This document shows, one piece after another, positions 35,076-42,084 of a DNA stretch of 64,000 nt (its first letter is position 1; each line of letters begins with the position of its first letter). Position numbers and translations under genes: made by a program. Source of the stretch: CAVDHB01 sp963608705 (GTDB lineage: Bacteria; Bacteroidota; Bacteroidia; Bacteroidales; Bacteroidaceae); assembly GCA_963608705.1 (NCBI GenBank), contig CAVDHB010000041.1:1-64000 (forward strand), read 5' to 3'. Under the pieces are notes generated by a model. The model worked only from the letters and a program-made list of their open reading frames with translations, was not told where the DNA came from and did no database searches.

Positions 35076-35130
35076 TTCCTTCTTTCTATTTAATGCATAC
35101 TAATCTGTATATTTATGAGGTCGTAAAGTC
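35076..35130 (+). repeat. leader shared with the 54.4-kb array
   Basis: The stretch ending ctaatctgtatatttatgag + gtcgtaaagtc matches 54333-54384 with few differences; both run into their first 23-bp unit after exactly 13 bases. Its end looks like a degenerate repeat unit (gtcgtaaagtc). TATATTTA within it resembles a -7 box. Confidence 0.75.
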
Positions 35131-35142
35131 AGGTCTTGTGAG

Positions 35143-35280
35143 ATTACTAAGTCTTGCTTCATGACATTACTAAGTCCTGTCTTGAGAGATTACTAAGTCT
35201 TGTCTCAAGACATTACTAAGTCCTGCCTCATGAGATTACTAAGTCTTGACCCATGACATTACTAAGTCTGAATCCAAAGG
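35143..35280. repeat. 23-bp tandem repeat array, six units
   Basis: Core ATTACTAAGTC begins at 35143, 35166, 35189, 35212, 35235 and 35258, an exact 23-base period. The units alternate: units preceded by gag continue as gtcttg, units preceded by gac continue as gtcctg (the last unit has lost one base), giving a 46-base higher-order repeat. The remaining six or seven bases vary. Unit 3 forms a gtcttg-N3-caagac dyad. The unit length is not a multiple of three and both strands are full of stops, so it is not coding. No spacers of CRISPR length exist. Confidence 0.9.
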
Positions 35281-35481
35281 AAATGTTAGATTGCAATAGA
35301 TTGATTATTAGATGAATATAATAATCATCAGAAGCCAGTTCTTTCTGTGAATCATCATGAATCTTTCTCAGAATAGGTCTGAATGAGGTCGATTCTTTAT
35401 CGTTAGAATATGAATGTAAATACAGAAATGTGCATACTTGTATCTTATATCCATACCCGGCAGATTGCAAATATGCGGCAC

Positions 35482-35526
35482 AAAATAAAGAGGTTGTGCC
35501 GTATAACTTAATTACTACACAGCTCC
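35482..35526 (-). terminator. GNAT-operon side hairpin, right member of the inverted pair
   Basis: On the minus strand it reads ggagctgtgtagtaattaag followed by ttatacggcacaacctcttt and attttg, an inverted copy of 35025-35070. It also contains a perfect cggcacaa/ttgtgccg pair. It lies 60 bases past the stop of the GNAT gene and may be its terminator. Confidence 0.65.
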
Positions 35527-35585
35527 TTTCGAGGGAAGTGAATTCAACAACAGAATTAAGGATTTTAACGACAGGTTCCGATGGC

Positions 35586-36116
35586 TTACTTATTGTATTT
35601 GTATATCTTGACCAAATCTTTATCTCCCCCTTGGAGCCGGCTGCATTTATTCACCAGTCCTGTATCCCTGAAACCGCATTTCTGCATCACCCGTCCTGAT
35701 GCCGGGTTTCCGATGAAATGGTCTGCCCAGATATTTTCGAAATGTCTCACGTGGAGACAGTAGGAAAGCATTAATCTTAAAGCCTCAGTGCAGAAACCGT
35801 TGTTCCAGTAGGGCTTTCCAATCCAGTATCCCACTTCGCAGTCATTCTCTCCAATGTGTATATTGCTTGACGCATGTGTATAGAAACCGATACAGCCAAT
35901 AGGCTCGTGGGTCTTTTTCAAGACAATGGCCCACGTGGCATCGTTATTGAAGACAGTTCGGATGATATGTAGACTTTCTTCCACAGACTTGTGAGGAGGC
36001 CACCCTGCGTTTATTCCTACCACGGGGTCTGATGCGTATTTGTACAGAGTCTTTGCGTCTGTGTCCTGCCAACGTCTTAGCTGGATTCTGTTAGTCTGCA
36101 TCAAGTCTTTTGTCAT
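35586..36116 (-). CDS. GNAT family N-acetyltransferase (RimJ/RimL type)
   Basis: 176 residues. The N-terminus IQLRRWQDTDAKTLYKYASD (about 11-30) is the standard opening of the RimJ/RimL branch. The acetyl-CoA site is in VGYWIGKPYWNNGFCTEALR (about 97-116), with WNNGF in place of the usual W-G-x-G-Y/I, followed by the C-terminal GNPASGRVMQKCGFRDTG, which matches the family N-x-x-S-x-R-V-x-E/K-K-x-G-F. It acetylates an amine, perhaps a protein N-terminus. It is cotranscribed with the upstream O-acetyltransferase (16 bases apart). Confidence 0.88.
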   Translation of the reverse strand: MTKDLMQTNRIQLRRWQDTDAKTLYKYASDPVVGINAGWPPHKSVEESLHIIRTVFNNDATWAIVLKKTHEPIGCIGFYTHASSNIHIGENDCEVGYWIGKPYWNNGFCTEALRLMLSYCLHVRHFENIWADHFIGNPASGRVMQKCGFRDTGLVNKCSRLQGGDKDLVKIYKYNK

Positions 36117-36132
36117 CGGGGAATTATGTGCG

Positions 36133-36657
36133 TTATATCCTCTTTATCACTCGTGCCGGATTGCCAGCCACTATCGTATTGTCTTCCACGTCTTTTGTAA
36201 CAACAGCTCCAGCACCCACTACGGCATTCTCGCCTACGGTGACACCGGGCAGGATGGTAGCTCCTGCGCCTATCCAACAATTATGTTTCAAAAGGACAGG
36301 CTTGCAGGTAAGCACTGCGTGGTCGTGCAGGTCATGGTTGTTGGAAATAAGTTGTGCGTTGGCGGCAACCAGTACGTCATCTTCAATCGTAATGCCGCCT
36401 GCCGCCATAAAGAGGGCGTTATTCATGATTACCACATTCTTTCCTATCTTGACACTGTTTCCACGTACTACCGTCACTGGAGGCATCACACGGCTGTTCT
36501 CGCCAATATTGTCCAAAAACAAATCCTTGATTAAGGCGTTGTATTCTTCGGTGAAAGGCATGGTGTGGTTAATCTTAAAGCATAGTTGGGCGCAACGGAT
36601 GCTTTCTGCCGGGTCAGCCTCTTCGGGCTTACGCATATCTATTCGTACTTCTTTCAT
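36133..36657 (-). CDS. hexapeptide-repeat acyltransferase (Maa/LacA-like sugar O-acetyltransferase)
   Basis: 174 residues of the left-handed beta-helix acyltransferase class. Hexapeptide repeats run from about 70 to 165 (VKIGKNVVIMNNALFMAAGG, ITIEDDVLVAANAQLISN, WIGAGATILPGVTVGENAVV, GAGAVVTKDVEDNTIVAGNP). The active-site His is in NNHDLHD near 112-118, as in maltose/galactoside acetyltransferases. The N-terminal helix EEYNALIKDLFLDNIGENSR fits the Maa cap. The substrate is probably a sugar or carbohydrate-like alcohol. It is the first gene of the unit, with a TATCTTTG box about 46 bases upstream. Confidence 0.88.
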   Translation of the reverse strand: MKEVRIDMRKPEEADPAESIRCAQLCFKINHTMPFTEEYNALIKDLFLDNIGENSRVMPPVTVVRGNSVKIGKNVVIMNNALFMAAGGITIEDDVLVAANAQLISNNHDLHDHAVLTCKPVLLKHNCWIGAGATILPGVTVGENAVVGAGAVVTKDVEDNTIVAGNPARVIKRI

Positions 36658-36702
36658 TTGATTATTCGTTTATATTTCCCTTCTTGTTTTGGGGAAATGC
36701 TG

Positions 36703-36710
36703 CAAAGATA
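36703..36710 (-). promoter_or_regulatory. -7 box of the acetyltransferase pair
   Basis: The minus strand reads TATCTTTG then CA, matching TAnnTTTG. The leader is about 40 bases. Confidence 0.65.
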
Positions 36711-36922
36711 CTGTTTTTCCGTGACATTTTAGCATATAAGGTACTGAGCCTCATAAAAAGCATCAAGTAAAGGAATCCTCCTCGTACAGTATATCGAAGT
36801 GATTTAAATTTTTGTATTTCCCAAACAAGGGGGAACGCACGGTATTCAAATCATACGAAGGAGAGCTGGGGTACGGGAGGAATGTCCGCTTTTATTAAAC
36901 ATTTCTTTTAATATTTGTAGTA

Positions 36923-36954
36923 TTTGGCTATCAGATTGAAACCCTTTATATTTG
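36923..36954 (+). promoter_or_regulatory. PPi-PFK promoter
   Basis: TTTG (36923-36926), 20 bases, TATATTTG (36947-36954). It closely resembles the promoter at 53663-53694 (same TTTGG, same TATATTTGTAG). About 177 bases of leader lie between it and the start codon. Confidence 0.8.
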
Positions 36955-36960
36955 TAGAGC

Positions 36961-37131
36961 CATATCAAGGTATTCATCCTGGCTAATGGGGCGGTATTAG
37001 GTGGTTAGACCTCTCCTCGTCATAAGGATGCTCCGAGGTGGTTTCATGAATGATTACATGAGACGTAAATGGCATAGAAGCTATTTAAAAACAACATTGT
37101 AGAGGTAAACTGAGGTAAAAAGAAACAATCA
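36961..37131 (+). other. structured 5' leader of the PPi-PFK gene
   Basis: About 170 untranslated bases with several small hairpins: gcca/tggc (around 36959-36985), aggt/acct (around 36998-37011), cctcg/cgagg (37014-37041 region) and catg/catg (near 37047-37062). A direct repeat gaggtaaa-ct-gaggtaaa follows close to the start codon. The rest of the intergenic interval (36711-36922) is AT-rich with nothing recognisable. I do not match it to a named riboswitch. Confidence 0.45.
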
Positions 37132-38760
37132 ATGGATATAAGTGAATTTCAGATAGAACGGGGAAAGTATATTCCAAAAGCGCCCCACTATATCAGAGAA
37201 GGAGGGAGAGTGATTGAGAGACAGATGGCGGAAAAGACAAAAAGGGAAATCCGTCAATTGTTTCCGGATACAAGTGATATGCCCGTAGTGGAGTTCGTGG
37301 AGGGAGAGGTACCTATGCATTCCCCCTTTAATGTGGGTGTGATATTGAGTGGGGGACAGGCTCCAGGGGGGCATAATGTGATTGCGGGGCTATATGATGA
37401 ACTGAAGAGAGCTTGTAAGGACAGTCGGTTGTTCGGCTTTCTCATGGGGGCAGGCGGACTGTTGACGCATGAGTATGTGGAGCTGACGGCTGAGCGCATC
37501 GACCGTTACCGAAACTCAGGTGGATTTGACATGATAGGCAGTGGGCGCACGAAGATTGAAAAAGAATCGCAGCTCGAGAAAGCCTTGGAGGTGTTGCGTG
37601 AATTGCATATTCAGGCACTCGTCATTATTGGTGGTGATGATTCCAATACCAATGCGGCGGTGATGGCGGAATATTATAAGAAACGGGGGATACAAGTCAT
37701 CGGATGTCCCAAGACAATTGATGGTGATTTGAAGAATGACCGCATTGAGACGTCTTTCGGCTTCGATACGGCTTGCAAGGTGTATTCTCATCTGATAGGT
37801 AACATAGAGCGTGACTGTGACTCCGCCCGAAAATACTGGTATTTCATCAAACTGATGGGACGCTCTGCCTCGCATATCACTTTGGAGTGCGCTTTGCAGA
37901 CCCATCCGAATATTTGTCTCATCTCTGAAGAGGTGAGAGAAAAGAAACTCACCTTGGATGACATTTGTACACAAATAGCCTCCGTCGTGGCGGAAAGAGC
38001 GGCGAGAGGAATCAATCATGGTGTGGTGTTGGTGCCAGAGGGACTTGTCGAATTTATTCCTTCGGTTAGTAAGCTTATCAATGAGATGAATGATCTTTAT
38101 AGTCTGTACTTCTCCCAGTATGCGGGTCTGAAGCCGGTCGAACAGCTTGCCTTTATACAGTCAAAGCTGAGCTGGGAAAATTGCAAGACGTTCTCCTCGC
38201 TTCCGGAAGACATCGCCTTTCTGCTTGCGTTAGTACGGGATCAGCATGGCAATATACCCGTTTCCAAAATTGAGACGGAGAAGCTTCTTTCCCGGATGGT
38301 CGGCTTGAAATTGGAGAAATGGAAGAAGGAGGGGAAATACCAGGGTACGTACACTCCCCAACATCAATTCTTCGGATTTGAAGGGCGCAGTGTGGCACCG
38401 TCTAACTTCGACGCAGATTATTGCTACTCCTCGGGACTCTGTGCCGCATTGTTGATTGAGAACGGAAAGACAGGCTATATGGCCACAGTGCGTCATACGT
38501 ACAGAGCGTGTGACGAATGGAGACTGGAGGGAGTCCCCTTGACGATGATGCTTTGCATGGAGAAACGCAAGGGGGAGTGGAAGCCTGTGATTCAGAAAGC
38601 ACTCGTGGACTTGAAGGGACGACCTTTCCTTTCCTTCGCATCGGAAAGAGAACGATGGGCCAAGGATAATTGTTATGTGTATCCGGGACCTATCCAGTAC
38701 TGGGGACCTTCCCGACTGTGTGATCAGACTACCTTCACGTTGGCGTTGGAACATCAATAA
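37132..38760 (+). CDS. pfp: diphosphate--fructose-6-phosphate 1-phosphotransferase (PPi-PFK)
   Basis: 542 residues, the long PPi-dependent phosphofructokinase type. Substrate loops: GVILSGGQAPGGHNVIAGLY (residues ~67-86), GGDDSNTNAAVMAEYY (GGD followed by D where ATP enzymes have G, indicating PPi as donor), PKTIDGDLKND (catalytic Asp pair) and KLMGRSASHITLECAL (MGR motif binding fructose-6-P). It reversibly forms fructose-1,6-bisphosphate with pyrophosphate, saving ATP in fermentative glycolysis. The gene stands alone behind the leader. Confidence 0.95.
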   Translation: MDISEFQIERGKYIPKAPHYIREGGRVIERQMAEKTKREIRQLFPDTSDMPVVEFVEGEVPMHSPFNVGVILSGGQAPGGHNVIAGLYDELKRACKDSRLFGFLMGAGGLLTHEYVELTAERIDRYRNSGGFDMIGSGRTKIEKESQLEKALEVLRELHIQALVIIGGDDSNTNAAVMAEYYKKRGIQVIGCPKTIDGDLKNDRIETSFGFDTACKVYSHLIGNIERDCDSARKYWYFIKLMGRSASHITLECALQTHPNICLISEEVREKKLTLDDICTQIASVVAERAARGINHGVVLVPEGLVEFIPSVSKLINEMNDLYSLYFSQYAGLKPVEQLAFIQSKLSWENCKTFSSLPEDIAFLLALVRDQHGNIPVSKIETEKLLSRMVGLKLEKWKKEGKYQGTYTPQHQFFGFEGRSVAPSNFDADYCYSSGLCAALLIENGKTGYMATVRHTYRACDEWRLEGVPLTMMLCMEKRKGEWKPVIQKALVDLKGRPFLSFASERERWAKDNCYVYPGPIQYWGPSRLCDQTTFTLALEHQ

Positions 38761-38817
38761 ACATTCATACCAATGTCACTTCGGTATATTGGTTGTCCTG
38801 ATTTATTATGGGTTTTG

Positions 38818-38848
38818 TTGCACGGCTCGTTCTTTTTCTGTATCTTTA
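38818..38848 (+). promoter_or_regulatory. promoter of the triplicated ATPase/nuclease locus
   Basis: TTG (38818-38820), 20 bases, TATCTTTA (38841-38848), then ATG 38870 about 22 bases on. No equivalent promoter is visible between the three copies, which are 4 bases apart. Confidence 0.65.
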
Positions 38849-38869
38849 CGGACACAAAACAAGGTGCTT

Positions 38870-40465
38870 ATGAAATACCCAATAGGAATACAGACTTTTG
38901 AAAAGATAAGAGAGGACGGTTATGTCTATGTGGACAAGACCGACATGATCCATTCCCTTGCTCATGAGGGTACAATTTACTTCCTCAGCCGTCCTCGCCG
39001 GTTCGGGAAGAGTTTGCTTATATCCACATTAGAGAGCTATTTCCTTGGTCGTAAGGAACTGTTCAAGGGATTGAAGATTGAAGCTTTGGAGAAAGACTGG
39101 ATAACGTATCCAGTGTTCCATGTGGACTTCAATGGTTCAGACTTCACGGAAGACGGTATGCTGGAGGATACCATTGAGAGTTATTTGTCTGAATGGGAAG
39201 CTGATTACGGTATACAGAAACAGTCAGAAAGTCTGGGGCGTAGGTTCTTAAAGATACTTTCCGAAGCCCACCGTCAGACAGGGCGCAGGGCAGTGGTACT
39301 GATTGACGAGTATGACAAGCCTATTCTCGATGTGCTTGACTGTCATATTGAGATTGATTTCCAAGGCAACCGCATGACGTTGGAGGAGCGAAACCGCAAC
39401 ATCCTGAAAGGTTTCTACTCCACATTCAAAGTGGCTGACCGTGACCTTCAGTTCGTATTCCTCACGGGCGTTACCAAGTTCTCTCAGGTAAGCGTGTTCA
39501 GCGGCTTCAACCAGCCGAAGGACATAAGCCGTTCGCCCAAATACGAGACTCTCTGCGGAATGACCCAGAAGGAAGTGGAACATTACTTTACAGAGTCGAT
39601 ACGTACAATGTCGGAAGTGTACAAGTGTACGGACGAAGAGATGAAGGAACGGCTTGCCAGACAGTATGACGGCTACCATTTCTCCGACAACCTCACTGGT
39701 GTCTACAATCCGTTCAGCCTGTTAAACGCATTCAGCGACCAGCGCATACAGGCTTATTGGTTCAAGACAGGAACGCCGACCTATCTCATCCGTCTGCTAA
39801 ACCACTTCAAGGAGAACCTGAACGAACTCACGGGCAAGTATTACGCCCCGAAGGAATTCGACGATTACAAAGCCGACTTGGAACGTCCGCTGCCGATGAT
39901 ATATCAAAGCGGGTATCTGACTATCAAGGACTACGACTGGGAGATGGACACTTTCCTGCTCGACTTCCCGAACAACGAGGTGAAGGAAGGCTTCGTGTCG
40001 CTTGTCGCCAACAACTATTTCGGTACCAGGGAAGACTCCGAAAGCTGGGTTCGCTCAGCGGTAATCGCTTTAAGGCGAGGTGAACTCGACACCTTCCGTG
40101 AGCAGCTTACCTCCTTTCTCGCAAGCATCCCTTATTCAATGCGCCGCAAAGAAAATGAGAGGGAAAAAGAGCGTTACTTCCATTACACTTTCTATCTGCT
40201 CCTGCGGCTTGTCAGCGTGTACACCGTCTATACGGAGAAGCAGCAGAGCCACGGACGTGTGGACTGCATCGTGGAGACGAAAGACTATGTGTATATCTTT
40301 GAGTTCAAGTTAGACGGCACAGCTGAGGAGGCATTACAGCAGATAGAAGATAAAGGCTACGCTAAGCCATACGCCACCGATGCGAGACCCGTCTACAAGA
40401 TTGGAGTAAGCTTCTCCTCAGAGACAGGCACAGTGGATGACTGGAAGACGGTAAACGTAAAATAA
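38870..40465 (+). CDS. AAA-ATPase-like / PD-(D/E)XK nuclease-domain protein, copy 1
   Basis: 531 residues from ATG 38870; the frame is open to 38675 but that part overlaps the PPi-PFK gene and its own promoter. The N-terminal ATPase-like half has P-loop RPRRFGKS (41-48) and Walker B VVLIDEYDKPI (143-153), with sensor-like FLTGVTKFSQVSVFSGF (197-213). The C-terminal PD-(D/E)XK fold has GRVD (D near 465), FEFK (E near 478, K near 480) and a downstream Q-x-x-x-K-x-Y. This is the AAA-ATPase-like plus DUF1703/PDDEXK_9 combination, abundant in gut Bacteroidales and of unknown biological role. Residues ~85-178 (cassette A) differ from copies 2 and 3. Confidence 0.85.
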   Translation: MKYPIGIQTFEKIREDGYVYVDKTDMIHSLAHEGTIYFLSRPRRFGKSLLISTLESYFLGRKELFKGLKIEALEKDWITYPVFHVDFNGSDFTEDGMLEDTIESYLSEWEADYGIQKQSESLGRRFLKILSEAHRQTGRRAVVLIDEYDKPILDVLDCHIEIDFQGNRMTLEERNRNILKGFYSTFKVADRDLQFVFLTGVTKFSQVSVFSGFNQPKDISRSPKYETLCGMTQKEVEHYFTESIRTMSEVYKCTDEEMKERLARQYDGYHFSDNLTGVYNPFSLLNAFSDQRIQAYWFKTGTPTYLIRLLNHFKENLNELTGKYYAPKEFDDYKADLERPLPMIYQSGYLTIKDYDWEMDTFLLDFPNNEVKEGFVSLVANNYFGTREDSESWVRSAVIALRRGELDTFREQLTSFLASIPYSMRRKENEREKERYFHYTFYLLLRLVSVYTVYTEKQQSHGRVDCIVETKDYVYIFEFKLDGTAEEALQQIEDKGYAKPYATDARPVYKIGVSFSSETGTVDDWKTVNVK

Positions 40466-40469
40466 TAAA

Positions 40470-42080
40470 ATGATAAATAAGCTTATGAAATACCCGATAG
40501 GAATACAGACCTTTGAACAGATAATAGAGGACGGCTATGTCTATGTGGACAAGACCGACATGATCCATTCCCTTGCTCATGAGGGCACAATTTACTTCCT
40601 CAGCCGTCCCCGCAGGTTCGGTAAGAGTCTGCTTATATCCACATTAGAGAGCTATTTCCTCGGTCGTAAGGAACTGTTCAAGGGTTTGAAGATAGAGTCT
40701 TTGGAGAAAGACTGGATAACGTATCCAGTGTTCCATATAGATTTTAGTGTGGGGAACTACACCATACCGGGTGTCTTGGAACAGTCGATTGAAGAACGCC
40801 TGACTGAATGGGAAGAACTTTATGGCATTACAAGTCGGGTGAGTGATTACGGTTTACGATTTAAAAACGTCATAGCTGAAGCTCACAGCCAGAGCGGATA
40901 CCGTGCCGTAGTGCTCATTGATGAGTATGACAAACCTATACTTGATGTACTTGACACCGAACTGACATGGAACGGACAAGGCAACAGTGTATCACTTGAA
41001 GATCACAACAGAAACGTACTGAAAGGTTTCTACTCCACGTTCAAGGCTGCCGACCGTGACCTTCAGTTCGTATTCCTCACGGGCGTGACCAAGTTCTCGC
41101 AGGTGAGTGTGTTTAGCGGCTTCAACCAGCCGAAGGACATAAGTCGTTCACCAAAATACGAAACCCTCTGCGGCATAACGCAAAAGGAGGTGGAACATTA
41201 CTTTCAAGAGCCGATACGTACAATGTCGGAAGTGTACAAGTGTACGGAGGAAGAGATGAGGGAACGGCTTGCCAGACAGTATGACGGCTACCATTTCTCT
41301 GACAACCTCACCGGTGTCTATAATCCGTTCAGCCTGCTGAACGCATTCAGCGACCAGCGTATACAGGCTTATTGGTTCAGGACAGGTACACCGACCTACC
41401 TCATCCGTTTGCTAAACCACTTCAAGGAGAACCTGAACGAACTCACGGGCAAGTATTATGCCCCGAAGGAATTCGACGATTACAAAGCCGACTTGGAACG
41501 TCCGCTGCCGATGATATATCAAAGCGGGTATCTGACTATCAAGGACTACGACTGGGAGATGGACACTTTCCTGCTCGACTTCCCGAACAACGAGGTGAAG
41601 GAAGGCTTCGTGTCGCTTGTCGCCAACAACTATTTCAGTACAAGGGAAGACTCCGAAAGCTGGGTGCGTTCAGCGGTAATCGCTTTAAGACGGGGCGAAC
41701 TCGACACCTTCCGTGAGCGGCTTACCTCCTTCCTCGCAAGCATCCCTTATTCAATGCGCCGCAAGGAGAATGAGCGAGAGAAGGAACGCTATTTTCATTA
41801 CACTTTCTACCTGCTCCTGCGGCTTGTCAGTGTGTACACCGTCTATACGGAGAAGCAGCAGAGCCACGGACGTGTGGACTGTATCGTGGAGACGAAAGAC
41901 TATGTGTATATTTTTGAGTTCAAGTTAGACGGCACGGCTGAGGAGGCATTACAACAGATAGAAGATAAAGGCTACGCTAAGCCATACGCCACCGATGCGA
42001 GACCCGTCTACAAGATTGGAGTAAGCTTCTCCTCAGAGACAGGCACAGTGGATGACTGGAAGACGGTAAACGTAAAATAA
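40470..42080 (+). CDS. AAA-ATPase-like / PD-(D/E)XK nuclease-domain protein, copy 2
   Basis: 536 residues from ATG 40470 (MINKLMKYPIG); the internal ATG 40485 corresponds exactly to copy 1's start. All key motifs are retained: P-loop RPRRFGKS, Walker B VVLIDEYDKPI, and the D...E-x-K of the nuclease half. Cassette A (about 85-178) matches copy 3, whereas cassette B (about residues 222-313) matches copy 1, so copy 2 is a hybrid of its neighbours. It starts 4 bases after copy 1's stop. The residues ending the protein (WKTVNVK) equal copy 1's. Confidence 0.85.
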   Translation: MINKLMKYPIGIQTFEQIIEDGYVYVDKTDMIHSLAHEGTIYFLSRPRRFGKSLLISTLESYFLGRKELFKGLKIESLEKDWITYPVFHIDFSVGNYTIPGVLEQSIEERLTEWEELYGITSRVSDYGLRFKNVIAEAHSQSGYRAVVLIDEYDKPILDVLDTELTWNGQGNSVSLEDHNRNVLKGFYSTFKAADRDLQFVFLTGVTKFSQVSVFSGFNQPKDISRSPKYETLCGITQKEVEHYFQEPIRTMSEVYKCTEEEMRERLARQYDGYHFSDNLTGVYNPFSLLNAFSDQRIQAYWFRTGTPTYLIRLLNHFKENLNELTGKYYAPKEFDDYKADLERPLPMIYQSGYLTIKDYDWEMDTFLLDFPNNEVKEGFVSLVANNYFSTREDSESWVRSAVIALRRGELDTFRERLTSFLASIPYSMRRKENEREKERYFHYTFYLLLRLVSVYTVYTEKQQSHGRVDCIVETKDYVYIFEFKLDGTAEEALQQIEDKGYAKPYATDARPVYKIGVSFSSETGTVDDWKTVNVK

Positions 42081-42084
42081 TAAA

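Larger units (their letters stand above)
34996..35585. other. gene-free region holding a 23-bp repeat array
   Basis: No coding sequence is supported. In order: inverted-repeat hairpin (35025-35061), leader (35076-35130), six 23-bp repeats (35143-35280), about 200 AT-rich bases with nothing I can name, and a partner inverted hairpin (35482-35526). The neighbours are convergent (rlpA on plus, GNAT gene on minus). Confidence 0.8.

Noticed and set aside
35143..35280. CRISPR array
   Set aside because: Unit length is only 23 bases including the variable part, variable parts are 6-10 bases and related to each other, and there are no cas genes in the window.
36961..37131. tRNA or named riboswitch in the PPi-PFK leader
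   Set aside because: No cloverleaf with T-loop consensus, and no conserved core of a riboswitch class that I can recognise.
38675..38869. 65-residue upstream extension of ATPase/nuclease copy 1
   Set aside because: It overlaps the PPi-PFK coding end and its own promoter, and is absent from copies 2 and 3.
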